Source of the DNA: Streptomyces shenzhenensis
GTDB lineage: Bacteria; Actinomycetota; Actinomycetes; Streptomycetales; Streptomycetaceae
Direction of reading: 5' to 3'
Length of the DNA stretch: 64,000 nucleotides
Assembly (NCBI RefSeq): GCF_003688995.1
Contig: NZ_PENI01000019.1
Coordinates: 62,001-126,000 of the forward strand
The first letter of the stretch is position 1; each line of letters starts with the position of its first letter. Both the position numbers and the translations under genes were made by a program. The notes below the pieces were generated by a model that saw nothing but the letters and a program-made list of their open reading frames with translations, was not told where the DNA came from and made no database searches. Below, piece by piece: positions 33,777 through 42,719 of this stretch.

Positions 33777-35234
33777 CTACTCCCCCGTCACCCGCGCGTA
33801 CAGCACCGCCCCGTCCACCTGCCCGACCTGCTCGTACTCGGCCGTCAGCAGGCGCCGCAGGCCGGGTACCCGGGCGGGGGCATAGGGCTTGCCCCGGGAG
33901 TCGTCGACGACCAGGGCGGGCGCGTGCGCGGCCAGCTCCGCGCGGAAGACGGGCCAGGCGCCCCGGACGGCGTACTTCTCGCCCACCTGGGGCCCGTTGC
34001 GCCCCCCGCTGTAGTTGGTGAGCAGGCCCGCGGTGAGATAGCGGCTGGCGGGCGTGCGCGCGGCGAACCAGTACGTCTCCGGGTGCATGCCCCACACCAG
34101 GACCCGGTCGCCGGGCGCCGTGCGGTCGCCGACCGCGGCGGCGAGCCGCTGGGCGTGCCCGAGGTCGGCGCGGGGCGCCAGCAGCCCCCAGGACAGGAAC
34201 AGGACGCAGCAGCAGGCCGTGGCGCGGACCGCGGCCACGAGCCGCTCCCGCGGCAGGAGCTGCAGCGCGGCCGTCGCCAACAGGGCGATCGCCGGAGTCA
34301 GTTGCAGGTAGTAGTGGCCGAAGAAGTGGAAGCCGACGGCGACCGCGGCGGCGGAGGACCCGAGCCACAGCCACAGGTCCGTCGCGCCCGTGCGCGCCAC
34401 CCGCAGCGCCCGGACCACCGGCGGGATCAGCCCCGCGCAGGCCACCGTCAGGATCGCCGTGTTGGCCAGCGCCCGGACCAGGACGTGCAGTTCGGAGCCG
34501 GTGAAGGAGGCGTACGCGCCGACGCCGGTGACGGTCCAGAAGACGAAGCCCGCCGGGTCCGTGGCCAGGGCCACGCACAGCACCGGCGCCGCCATCCCCG
34601 CCGACAGCCGCAGTACCCCGCCCGGCGGCGCGCCCCACCGGTGCAGCAGCCACGCCACCGGCACCAGCACCGCCCCGCCGGTCTGCTTGGCGAGGAAGGC
34701 GCAGGCGACCGCCGCCCCGGCCGCACCCCAGCGGCGCCGGTCGGCGCACCACATCGCGGCGGCGGTGCAGGGCAGTATGAACACCTCGAAGGTGGCGGCC
34801 TGCGCGTCCTCGGGATTGAGCCCGACGGACACCAGCAGGTACAGCACCCCGGCCGTGCGCCCGGCGGTGCCGCCCCAGCGGCGCCGGGCCAGGGAGGCCA
34901 GCAGCAGCGCGGTGCACAGCTGCGCGAGGACCGCCAGTACCCGGACCGGGGTGAGCGAACCCGATCCGAACACCGCGAACGTGCCCTCGTACAGCCAGGG
35001 CACGAGCGGCGGCTTGCGGTCCACGACCGTCTCGTACAGCCGCCCGCCGCGCGCCAGTATCCGTGCCTGTACGGCGAGATAGCCCTCGTCCGGGTTCCAC
35101 AGCGGCCGGGCGAAGGACGGCGCCCGGGTGACGCAGGCGAGCGCCGCCAGCAGCGGCAGCAGCCGCGTCCAGTACGCCGTCCGTACGGCTGCGGACCGTG
35201 GCGGGGCGAGGGGCGGGGCGAGCATGGTGAGCAC
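33777..35234 (-). CDS. GT39/ArnT-like polytopic glycosyltransferase
   Basis: 485 residues with about 10-12 membrane helices. The first extracellular loop has PLWNPDEGYLAVQARILARG, containing the DE pair used by GT-C enzymes that take sugar from polyprenyl phosphate, and RKPPLVPWLYE follows. The C-terminal soluble part (VLVWGMHPETYWFAARTP, ALVVDDSRGKPY) is periplasmic-like. It probably transfers a sugar to a cell-envelope acceptor. The start is GTG 35234 or ATG 35225; neither has a strong ribosome binding site. Confidence 0.82.
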   Translation of the reverse strand: MLTMLAPPLAPPRSAAVRTAYWTRLLPLLAALACVTRAPSFARPLWNPDEGYLAVQARILARGGRLYETVVDRKPPLVPWLYEGTFAVFGSGSLTPVRVLAVLAQLCTALLLASLARRRWGGTAGRTAGVLYLLVSVGLNPEDAQAATFEVFILPCTAAAMWCADRRRWGAAGAAVACAFLAKQTGGAVLVPVAWLLHRWGAPPGGVLRLSAGMAAPVLCVALATDPAGFVFWTVTGVGAYASFTGSELHVLVRALANTAILTVACAGLIPPVVRALRVARTGATDLWLWLGSSAAAVAVGFHFFGHYYLQLTPAIALLATAALQLLPRERLVAAVRATACCCVLFLSWGLLAPRADLGHAQRLAAAVGDRTAPGDRVLVWGMHPETYWFAARTPASRYLTAGLLTNYSGGRNGPQVGEKYAVRGAWPVFRAELAAHAPALVVDDSRGKPYAPARVPGLRRLLTAEYEQVGQVDGAVLYARVTGE

Positions 35235-35315
35235 GCTATCCGGCCCCGCGCTCTCCCCCGAAGCGGGACATACGGGTCCGGACCGGTGAGCCGGCCGATC
35301 ACCGCGTGTTCCCGG

Positions 35316-36830
35316 TCACCCCCGAGTGCCCTGGGACGGGGGCACGGCCGGGGTGTCCTGGCCACGGGCCAGACGGCTGTGGGTGCGGCCGTACAGGAAG
35401 TAGACGACGAAGCCGAGCACCATCCAGACGGCGAACCGCAGCCAGGTCTCGGCGGGCAGGTTCAGCATCAGCCACAGCGTGGCGGCGACGGACAGCACGG
35501 GAATGACCGGCACCCACGGGGTGCGGAAGGCGCGGTGCAGGTCCGGCCGGGTGCGGCGGAGGACGACCACGCCGACCGCGACGACGACGAACGCGAACAG
35601 TGTGCCGATGTTCACCAGCTCGGCGAGTTCACTGAGACTGGTGAAGCCCGCGACGACCGCGATGACCACGCCGAGCAGAACGGTCGGCCGGTGCGGGGTG
35701 CGAAAGCGCGGGTGGACGTGGGAGAAGAAGCGCGGCAGCAGCCCGTCGCGGCTCATCGCGAAGAACACCCGGGTCTGGCCGAGCAGCAGGATCATGCAGA
35801 CCGTCGTCAGGCCGACGGCGGCGCCGAAGCTGATCACGCCCGCGAACCAGGGGTGCCCGGTGGCCTTGAACGCGTCGGCGAGCGGGGCGTCGACGGAGAG
35901 CTGGGTGTAGCGCTGCATCCCGGTGACGACGACGGACACCGCCACGTAGAGCACGGTGCACACGAGCAGGGAGCCGAGGATGCCGCGCGGCATGTCCCGC
36001 TGCGGGTTCTTGGTCTCCTCCGCGGCGGTGGCCACGACGTCGAAGCCGATGAACGCGAAGAAGACGACGGAGGCGGCCGCGAAGATGCCCATCACCCCGA
36101 AGTTGGCGGGCGCCCAGCCCACCATCAGCTGGATGAGGGGCGCCTTGAGATCGCCGCCCGCGGCGACCGGCTCCGGCTTCGGGACGAAGGGCTTGTAGTT
36201 GCCGGCGTCGATGAAGAAGGCACCGGCGACGATCACGATGAGGACGACGGACACCTTGACGGCGACGACGAGTCTGGTGACCCGGGCCGAGAGCTTCATG
36301 CCGAGCACGAGGATGCCGGTGAGCACCAGGATGAGCACGGCGGCGAGGATGTCGAAACCGAACCCGTGGGCCCCGTCCCGGCCGCCGAGGTACTCCGGCA
36401 GATGCCAGCCCGCGTTGTCGAGCAGCGCCCGGATGTACCCGGACCAGCCGACGGCGACCACCGCCGTGCCGAGCGCGAACTCCAGGACCAGGTCCCAGCC
36501 GATGATCCAGGCGGGCAGCTCGCCCAGGGAGGCGTACGAGAAGGTGTACGCGGAGCCCGCCACCGGGAGGGTGGAGGCGAACTCGGCGTAGCAGAGCGCG
36601 GCGAGGGCGCAGACGATGCCGGCGGCGACGAAGGCCAGGGCGACCGCGGGTCCGGCGTTCTCCCTGGCGACCTTGCCGGTCAGCACGAAGATGCCGGTGC
36701 CGATGATGACACCGACGCCGAAGACCGTCAGATCCAGCGCGGACAGGGACTTCTTGAGCGCGTGCGCTGGCTCCTCGGTGTCGAGGATGGACTGCTCGAC
36801 CTTCTTCGTCCGGAAAACGGTGCTGCTCAC
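35316..36830 (-). CDS. APC-family amino acid permease (cationic amino acid transporter type)
   Basis: 504 residues with 12-14 membrane helices. LTVFGVGVIIGTGIFVLTG is the conserved first-helix unwound motif of APC transporters, and FFAFIGFDVVATAAEETKNP is the canonical helix-6 stretch of the CAT subgroup. The C-terminus (FVVYFLYGRTHSRLARG) is basic and cytoplasmic. It imports amino acids with protons or by exchange; specificity for Lys/Arg is inferred from the subgroup. It is followed downstream, in the same direction, by the GT39-like gene after an 81-bp gap. Confidence 0.93.
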   Translation of the reverse strand: MSSTVFRTKKVEQSILDTEEPAHALKKSLSALDLTVFGVGVIIGTGIFVLTGKVARENAGPAVALAFVAAGIVCALAALCYAEFASTLPVAGSAYTFSYASLGELPAWIIGWDLVLEFALGTAVVAVGWSGYIRALLDNAGWHLPEYLGGRDGAHGFGFDILAAVLILVLTGILVLGMKLSARVTRLVVAVKVSVVLIVIVAGAFFIDAGNYKPFVPKPEPVAAGGDLKAPLIQLMVGWAPANFGVMGIFAAASVVFFAFIGFDVVATAAEETKNPQRDMPRGILGSLLVCTVLYVAVSVVVTGMQRYTQLSVDAPLADAFKATGHPWFAGVISFGAAVGLTTVCMILLLGQTRVFFAMSRDGLLPRFFSHVHPRFRTPHRPTVLLGVVIAVVAGFTSLSELAELVNIGTLFAFVVVAVGVVVLRRTRPDLHRAFRTPWVPVIPVLSVAATLWLMLNLPAETWLRFAVWMVLGFVVYFLYGRTHSRLARGQDTPAVPPSQGTRG

Positions 36831-36965
36831 GAGGTACCTCCCACGCTTGGCGTCCTCGACATGATCGAGAGGGGGCGTGGGACGTATGCCCCGAAACAGG
36901 CGTATTCACGCAAATGGGCCGGTTCCGCCATGCTCCACTGTGGCGGAACCGGCCCGTCCGGGCGC

Positions 36966-38894
36966 TCAGTCGCGGGCCGGCTCCACCGGGTCGACCTCGG
37001 CCGTGGGCGATTCGAAGCGGCCGCCCAGCCGGGCCACGAGCCCGGTGACCTGGCGGGCGATATCGGGCGCGGTCAGCCCGATCTCGGCGAGCACCTCGGC
37101 GCGCGAGGCGTGGTCGAGGAAGCGGGGCGGGATGCCGAAGTCCCGCAGCGGCATGTCGACACCCGCGTCCCGCAGCGCCTGGGCGACGGCCGAGCCGACG
37201 CCCCCGACACGGGAGTTGTCCTCGACGGTGACGACCACCCGGTGCCGCTCGGCGAGCGGCGCCATGGCCTCGTCCACGGGCTTGACCCAGCGCGGGTCGA
37301 CGACGGTCGTGGAGATGCCCTGCTTGTCGAGCAGGCCGGCGATCTCCAGGCACATCGGCGCGAGCGCGCCCACGGAGACCAGCAGCACGTCCGGGGTGTC
37401 GGTGCCGGGCTCGCGCAGCACGTCCATGCCGCCGACCCGGCCCACGGCGGGTACGGCGGGGCCGACGGCGCCCTTCGAGAAGCGCACCACGGTCGGCGCG
37501 TCCTCGACCGCGACGGCCTCGCGCAGTTGGGCGCGCACCTGGTCGGCGTCGCGCGGGGCGGCGAGCCTGAGCCCGGGCACGACCTGGAGGATCGACATGT
37601 CCCACATGCCGTTGTGGGAGGCGCCGTCGCTGCCGGTGACCCCGGCCCGGTCCAGGACGAAGGTCACCCCGCACTTGTGCAGGGCCACGTCCATCAGCAC
37701 CTGGTCGAAGGCGCGGTTGAGGAAGGTGGCGTACACGGCGAAGACGGGGTGCACCCCGGCGTGCGCCAGGCCCGCCGCCGAGACGGCGCCGTGCTGCTCG
37801 GCGATGCCGACGTCGTACACCCGGTCAGGGAAGGCCTTGGCGAACTTCTCCAGTCCGACCGGCTGGAGCATGGCGGCGGTGATGGCGACGACGTCCTCGC
37901 GCTCCCGGCCCAGCTCGACCATCTCGTCGCCGAAGACCGAGGTCCAGTCGGCGCCGGAGCTGGCGATCGGCAGACCGGTGTCGGGGTGGATCTTGCCGAC
38001 GGCGTGGAAGCGGTCGGCCTCGTCCTGGAGGGCGGGCTGGTAGCCGCGCCCCTTCTCGGTGAGGCAGTGCACGATCACCGGTCCGCCGAACCGTTTCGCG
38101 CGGGACAGCGCGGACTCCAGCGCCTCGATGTCATGGCCGTCGATCGGGCCGACGTACTTCAGGCCCAGGTCCTCGAACAGGCCCTGCGGCGCGATGAAGT
38201 CCTTGAGGCCCTTCTTGGCCCCGTGGAGCGTGTCGTACAGCGGCTTGCCGACGACCGGGGTGCGCCCCAGGAGGTCCTTGGTGCGGGCCAGGAAACGCTC
38301 GTAGCCGTCCGTCGTGCGCAGCGTGGCGAGGTGGTTGGAGACGCCGCCGATGGTCGGCGCGTACGACCGCTCGTTGTCGTTGACGACGATGACCAGCGGG
38401 CGGTCCTTGGCGTCGGCGATGTTGTTGAGGGCCTCCCAGGCCATGCCGCCGGTGAGCGCCCCGTCACCGATGACCGCGGCGACATGGCTGTCGCGCCGCA
38501 GCAACTGGTTGGCCTTGGCGATGCCGTCGGCCCAGCCGAGAACCGTGGAGGCGTGCGAGTTCTCGATGACGTCGTGCTCGGACTCGGCCTGCGCGGGGTA
38601 GCCGGACAGGCCGCCCTTCATCTTCAGGCGGGAGAAGTCCTGCCGGCCGGTGAGCAGTTTGTGCACATACGACTGGTGGCCGGTGTCCCACAGAACCTTG
38701 TCCTTCGGGGACTCGAAGACCCGGTGCAGGGCGATGGTCAGCTCGACCACGCCGAGGTTGGGCCCGAGATGGCCGCCGGTCTTGGCGACCGCGTCCACGA
38801 GGAAGGTCCGGATCTCCTGCGCCAGCTGATCCAGCTCCTCCAGACTGAGCCGGTCCAGATCGCGCGGTCCCCTGATGCGGGTCAGCAGCGGCAC
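36966..38894 (-). CDS. dxs: 1-deoxy-D-xylulose-5-phosphate synthase
   Basis: 642 residues from the GTG at 38894 with AAGGAGG upstream; an earlier in-frame start at 38939 is less likely. The TPP motif GDGALTGGMAWEALNNI, GHLGPNLGVVELTIALH, VWDTGHQSYVHK-type block and FDRAGVTGSDGASHNGMWD are all Dxs signatures. It condenses pyruvate with glyceraldehyde-3-phosphate, the first step of the MEP isoprenoid pathway. It stands alone between an APC permease and a repeat-filled gap. Confidence 0.96.
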   Translation of the reverse strand: MPLLTRIRGPRDLDRLSLEELDQLAQEIRTFLVDAVAKTGGHLGPNLGVVELTIALHRVFESPKDKVLWDTGHQSYVHKLLTGRQDFSRLKMKGGLSGYPAQAESEHDVIENSHASTVLGWADGIAKANQLLRRDSHVAAVIGDGALTGGMAWEALNNIADAKDRPLVIVVNDNERSYAPTIGGVSNHLATLRTTDGYERFLARTKDLLGRTPVVGKPLYDTLHGAKKGLKDFIAPQGLFEDLGLKYVGPIDGHDIEALESALSRAKRFGGPVIVHCLTEKGRGYQPALQDEADRFHAVGKIHPDTGLPIASSGADWTSVFGDEMVELGREREDVVAITAAMLQPVGLEKFAKAFPDRVYDVGIAEQHGAVSAAGLAHAGVHPVFAVYATFLNRAFDQVLMDVALHKCGVTFVLDRAGVTGSDGASHNGMWDMSILQVVPGLRLAAPRDADQVRAQLREAVAVEDAPTVVRFSKGAVGPAVPAVGRVGGMDVLREPGTDTPDVLLVSVGALAPMCLEIAGLLDKQGISTTVVDPRWVKPVDEAMAPLAERHRVVVTVEDNSRVGGVGSAVAQALRDAGVDMPLRDFGIPPRFLDHASRAEVLAEIGLTAPDIARQVTGLVARLGGRFESPTAEVDPVEPARD

Positions 38895-39219
38895 CCGTGC
38901 CTCCTTGCAATAGAGCTGATCGAGCGTTGCCGGGCCCACCGAGTCTAATGTTCACCCCCACACAACAGCACCCGGCACCTCAAAGCCACAGGGCTGTACC
39001 AACATGCGGCTCCGCCGCGCGGGCGCGCGACAAGCCACAACAACACCGCCCACAGCCACGCCCCCAAAGGGGCGCGGGGAACTGCGCGACAAGCCACAAC
39101 GCGCCCGCACCCAAAAAACACGACAGCACCCGGCACCTGAAAGGCACCGGGCACTGTCACAAACCCAGGCTCACGAATAACACACCGAGCCACAAAGCCC
39201 CGCCCAACCCAGCGGAGCG
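38895..39219. repeat. Intergenic region with dispersed repeats
   Basis: No gene. It carries one full and one partial copy of the core seen at 32.2 kb (GGGGCGCGGGGAACTGCGCG at about 39069-39088, and a GCGCGACAAGCCACAAC copy near 39026). It also has two copies of ACAGCACCCGGCACCT (near 38965 and 39123), each starting an imperfect inverted repeat. These are likely bidirectional terminator-type or REP-like elements between dxs and xylH. Confidence 0.7.
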
Positions 39220-40515
39220 CTACGCGCGGCCCGCAGTCTTCTGCGTCTTGCGCGTGACGGAGTCGATGACCACCGTGGTCAGCAGCACCGCCGCGGTGAT
39301 CATGTACTTCACCGGCTCGGCGATGGACTCCAACTGAAGGCCGTACTGGATCGACACGATGACCAGCACACCGAGCAGCGCGTTCCAGGTACGGCCCCGG
39401 CCGCCGAAGAGGCTCGTGCCACCGATGACGGCCGCGGCGATCGCGTTCATCAACAGGTCACCGGTGCCCGCACTCTGGTTGGCCGAGGCGATCTTCGAGG
39501 CCAGGAACAGCCCGCCGATCGCCGCGAATCCGCCCGAGATGGCGAACACGGAGATCCGCACAGCGGTGACGTTGATGCCCGCCCGGCGGGACGCCTCCAC
39601 GCTGCCGCCGAGCGCGAAGATCTTGCGCCCGTAGGAGGTGCGGCGCAGCAGGAAGTCCGTGCCGATCAGGAAGGCGAGGAAGATCACCGTGGCCAGCGGC
39701 AGGCCCTTGTACTGGTTGTACATGAAGGCGGCGGCGAACGAGACCACCGCGAGCAGCACCGTACGCACCAGGGTGTCGCTGAGCGGCCGGGACGGGATGC
39801 CCGCGGCCTCGCGGCGGCGGTTGCCCAGGAACGAGGTGATGAAGAACACGGCGACCACGACGAGGGCCAGCCCGTAGGCGGCGGCCACGTCGGCGAAGAA
39901 GTACGTGGTGAGCTTGCCGATCAGGCCGTCGCTGTCGAGGTTGATCGTGCCGTTCTCGCCCAGCACCTTGAGCATGAAGCCGAGCCAGAACAGCAGCCCG
40001 GCCAGGGTCACGGCGAACGCTGGGGCGCCGAGCACCGCGAAGAAGAAGCCGTGCACCGCGCCGATGGCGAGGCCCGCGGCGACGGCGGCGAGCACGGCCA
40101 GCCACTCGGGCCAGCCCTGGTTGACCGCGAGGACGGCCGCGAGGGCGCTGGCCGCGCCGCTGACCGAGCCGACCGACAGGTCGATCTCGCCGAGCAGCAG
40201 CACGAAGACGATGCCGACGGAGATCATGCCCGTGCCGACCATCGTGACGGTGATGTCACTCAGGTTCTGCGCGGACAGGAAGTTGGAGTTCAGGCTCTGG
40301 AAGACGATGCAGATGACGATCAGGCCGATGACGACCGGCATGGAACCCAGGTCGCCGGCCTTCATCTTGCGCTTGAACTCGCCGAGGTAGCCCGCCAGGC
40401 CCTGCTCGCGCACCAGGAGGCGCGGGTCGACCGCGGTCACCGCGGCGGCGGCCGCCTCGGGGTTCTCGACCACGGTCTCGTCCTGCGGAGCCGCGGAGGT
40501 CTTGTCGATGCTCAC
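39220..40515 (-). CDS. xylH: Xylose ABC transporter permease
   Basis: 431 residues from a GTG overlapping the xylG stop by four bases. After a 60-residue cytoplasmic start, about 10-12 helices follow, with GTGMISVGIVFVLLLGEIDLSVGSVSG, the conserved BPD_transp_2 (ribose/xylose permease) block, and NVTAVRISVFAISGGFAAIGG. It forms the membrane channel for XylF-bound sugar. From memory, S. coelicolor xylFGH lies next to the same ROK gene. The MRKTQKTAGRA-like basic end is cytoplasmic. Confidence 0.92.
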   Translation of the reverse strand: MSIDKTSAAPQDETVVENPEAAAAAVTAVDPRLLVREQGLAGYLGEFKRKMKAGDLGSMPVVIGLIVICIVFQSLNSNFLSAQNLSDITVTMVGTGMISVGIVFVLLLGEIDLSVGSVSGAASALAAVLAVNQGWPEWLAVLAAVAAGLAIGAVHGFFFAVLGAPAFAVTLAGLLFWLGFMLKVLGENGTINLDSDGLIGKLTTYFFADVAAAYGLALVVVAVFFITSFLGNRRREAAGIPSRPLSDTLVRTVLLAVVSFAAAFMYNQYKGLPLATVIFLAFLIGTDFLLRRTSYGRKIFALGGSVEASRRAGINVTAVRISVFAISGGFAAIGGLFLASKIASANQSAGTGDLLMNAIAAAVIGGTSLFGGRGRTWNALLGVLVIVSIQYGLQLESIAEPVKYMITAAVLLTTVVIDSVTRKTQKTAGRA

Positions 40516-41294
40516 TTGGAAACCTCCCCGTTCGAGCGCGCCGCACGGCGGGTCACGGCATTGTCGGTGGCACCGGTGATGGCGGAGATGATCTCTTCCT
40601 GCGAGGTCGTCTTGACCTCGAAGACGCCGTTGTTGCGGCCGAGGCGCAGCACAGCGACCTTGTCCGCCACGGCCTTGACGTCCGCCATGTTGTGACTGAT
40701 GAGGATGACGGCGAGGCCGCGCTCGCGCAGCCGCTCCACCAGGTCGAGGACCTGAGCGGTCTGCTCGACGCCGAGGGCGGCGGTGGGCTCGTCGAGGATG
40801 ACCAGCTTGGGTTCGCCGAGCATGGACCGGGCGATCGCCACGGTCTGGCGCTGACCGCCGGAGAGCGAGGCGATCGGGATGCGGACGCTGGGGATCCGGA
40901 TCGAGAGCGTGGTGAGCAACTCGCGGGAGCGGCGCTCCATCTCGACCTCGTCGAGGACGCCGCGCCGCTTCAGCTCGCGGCCCAGGTAGAGGTTGCCGAC
41001 GACGTCGATGTTGTCGCACAGCGCCAGGTCCTGGTACACCGTCGCGATACCCAGGCTCTGGGCGTCGTGCGGCCGGCTGATCTGGACGGAGCTGCCTTCC
41101 CATTCGATGACGCCCTCATCGATGGGGTGCACGCCGGCGATCGTCTTGACCAGCGTGGACTTTCCGGCGCCGTTGTCGCCCACCAGGGCGACCACCTCAC
41201 CGGCGTGGACCTCAAGCTCTACGTCGGTGAGCGCCTGGACGGCACCGAACCGCTTGGAGACCCCGCGCAACGCCAGCACGGGCGTAGCGGACAC
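40512..41294 (-). CDS. xylG: Xylose ABC transporter ATP-binding protein
   Basis: 260 residues. GTG at 41294 is preferred because AAGGAG lies 9 bases upstream, while an ATG at 41303 would abut that site. Walker A (VGDNGAGKSTLVKTI), Q-loop (YQDLALCDN), ABC signature (LSGGQRQTVAIARSML) and Walker B (KLVILDEPTAAL) are intact. It is a single-cassette ATPase, unlike the double-cassette RbsA/XylG of enteric bacteria; the type pairs with BPD_transp_2 permeases in actinomycetes. It is translationally coupled to xylH. Confidence 0.93.
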   Translation of the reverse strand: MSATPVLALRGVSKRFGAVQALTDVELEVHAGEVVALVGDNGAGKSTLVKTIAGVHPIDEGVIEWEGSSVQISRPHDAQSLGIATVYQDLALCDNIDVVGNLYLGRELKRRGVLDEVEMERRSRELLTTLSIRIPSVRIPIASLSGGQRQTVAIARSMLGEPKLVILDEPTAALGVEQTAQVLDLVERLRERGLAVILISHNMADVKAVADKVAVLRLGRNNGVFEVKTTSQEEIISAITGATDNAVTRRAARSNGEVSK

Positions 41295-41397
41295 GTGAAC
41301 CATCTCCTTCGCCGCCTGACCCGGCGGGAGGTTGTGCAGAAGTTTGGGGGGAGTTCCATCCGGCGTCCCGCGCCGAGCTTGCGGGGCTGACTGATGC

Positions 41398-41435
41398 GCG
41401 GGACGCCGGTGGAGCCTGGAGCAGTCGCGTCCCGC
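41398..41435 (-). terminator. Hairpin between xylF and xylG (attenuator)
   Basis: GCGGGACGC (41398-41406) and GCGTCCCGC (41427-41435), a 9-bp stem with a 20-nt loop. A competing copy of GCGTCCCGC lies at 41364-41372. Placed in the 191-bp gap after xylF, it would lower permease and ATPase levels relative to the binding protein. Confidence 0.5.
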
Positions 41436-41485
41436 ACGGGGATTCAAGGGCGAATCACCGTGCTTGGGAAGGGACCTGGGACTGC

Positions 41486-42598
41486 TTACTTGAGGCCGAT
41501 CTTGTCACAGGCCGTCTTGTACTTGCCCGTGCAGATGTCGGCGACGGTGTAGAAGCCGTCCTTGATGACCGTGTCGTTGATGTTGTCCGTGGTCAGCGAG
41601 ACGACCGGGACCAGGACCGACGGGACGTCCTTCGCGCTGTCGCTGGAGACCTTGTCCTTGGCGATGGAGTCGAGGCTCTCGCCCTTGGCGAGCGCGACCG
41701 CCATCTCGGCGGCGATCTGCGCCTCCTGCGGGTAGGACTTGAAGACGCTCATGTACTGCTCACCGGTGACGATCCGCTGCACGGCGGCGAGTTCGGCGTC
41801 CTGGCCGGTGACCGGCACGGTGATGCCGGCGGCCTTGAGGGCGGTGATGGCACCGCCGGCCATGCCGTCGTTGGCGGAGTAGACGCCGGCGATGTTCTTC
41901 GCGCCGACCGCCGAGATCGCCGTCTCCATCTCGGAGTTGGCGTTGTCCGGCGACCACTCCTTGGTGTCGTACTCCTTGGCGATGGTGACCTTGCCGTCGA
42001 GGACGGAGTGGGCGCCTTCCTTGAACTGCTTGGCGTTCGGGTCGGTGACCGAGCCGTTGATCATGACGATCTTGGAGGACTTGGTGGCCTTGCCGCCCAG
42101 GGCCTTCAGGAGTGCCTCACCCTGGGTCTTGCCCACCTGCACGTTGTCGAAGGAGGTGTAGGCGCTGATCGGGCCCTCGGCCAGGCGGTCGTAGGCGACG
42201 ACCTTGATGCCCGCGTCCACGGCCTTCTGGATCGAGTTCTGGATGGCCTTCGCATCCACGGCGTCCAGGATGAGCACGTCCACCTTGTTGGTGATCATCG
42301 TGTCGACCTGCTGGGCCTGGAGGTTGGCGTCCTGGCGGGCGTTGTTGTACTGGATCTCCGCCTTGTTGTTCGTCAGCTCCTTGATCTTCTTCTCGATCTG
42401 CGGGCGGTCGAACTTCTCGTAGCGCGCGGTCTTGTTCTCGGGCAGCAGCAGGCCGACCTTGATGTCGTCGCCCTTCTTGGCCGACGACGCGGAAGAATCG
42501 TCACTGCCCGAGCTCTTGGCACTGCCACAGGCGGCAAGCGAAACGGCCATCGCACCAGCGGCAACGGCGACGGCGGCACGACGCATACGCGTGTTCAC
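41486..42598 (-). CDS. xylF: Xylose ABC transporter substrate-binding lipoprotein
   Basis: 370 residues from a GTG with GGGAGG upstream. The lipoprotein signal ends VSLAACGSA (Cys near residue 25). The mature protein is a type I periplasmic-binding fold: IKVGLLLPENKTARYEKFDRPQIEKKI, VDVLILDAVDAKAIQNSIQKA, VVAYDRLAEGP and VYSANDGMAGGAITALKAAG. It captures the sugar outside the membrane for XylGH. It is first in the operon, downstream of its ROK regulator, with a candidate regulator site at 42673-42685. Xylose specificity is from synteny and family. Confidence 0.92.
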   Translation of the reverse strand: MNTRMRRAAVAVAAGAMAVSLAACGSAKSSGSDDSSASSAKKGDDIKVGLLLPENKTARYEKFDRPQIEKKIKELTNNKAEIQYNNARQDANLQAQQVDTMITNKVDVLILDAVDAKAIQNSIQKAVDAGIKVVAYDRLAEGPISAYTSFDNVQVGKTQGEALLKALGGKATKSSKIVMINGSVTDPNAKQFKEGAHSVLDGKVTIAKEYDTKEWSPDNANSEMETAISAVGAKNIAGVYSANDGMAGGAITALKAAGITVPVTGQDAELAAVQRIVTGEQYMSVFKSYPQEAQIAAEMAVALAKGESLDSIAKDKVSSDSAKDVPSVLVPVVSLTTDNINDTVIKDGFYTVADICTGKYKTACDKIGLK

Positions 42599-42672
42599 TC
42601 TGGAAACCTCCCTGACGAGGCCGCGTCGTTGCGGCCGAGGTGGCTGGAAGTCAACTCGGCCATACGTGCAAC

Positions 42673-42685
42673 GTCAAGAAGTAAA
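42673..42685 (-). promoter_or_regulatory. Candidate Rok7B7 binding site upstream of xylF
   Basis: On the minus strand TTTACTTCTTGAC fits every position of the Rok7B7 consensus as I remember it (TTKAMKHSTTSAV). It lies 75 bp upstream of the xylF start. A related arrangement, CGTCAAG-N8-GTAAATC (plus strand 44041-44062), sits upstream of the rok gene, compared with CGTCAAG-N2-GTAAATC here (42672-42687). Confidence 0.55.
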
Positions 42686-42719
42686 TCCTTAACGAGATGG
42701 CAACGGTGTCAGCCGTTCT

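Noticed and set aside
32413..35100. An 895-codon minus-strand frame
   Set aside because: It merges the real propeller-like gene (to 33204) with antisense or alternative-frame reading of the NYN and GT39 genes.
33924..38948. A plus-strand frame of over 1600 codons
   Set aside because: It is antisense to the GT39-like, APC permease and dxs genes and has low-complexity Gly/Arg/Asp/Glu composition.
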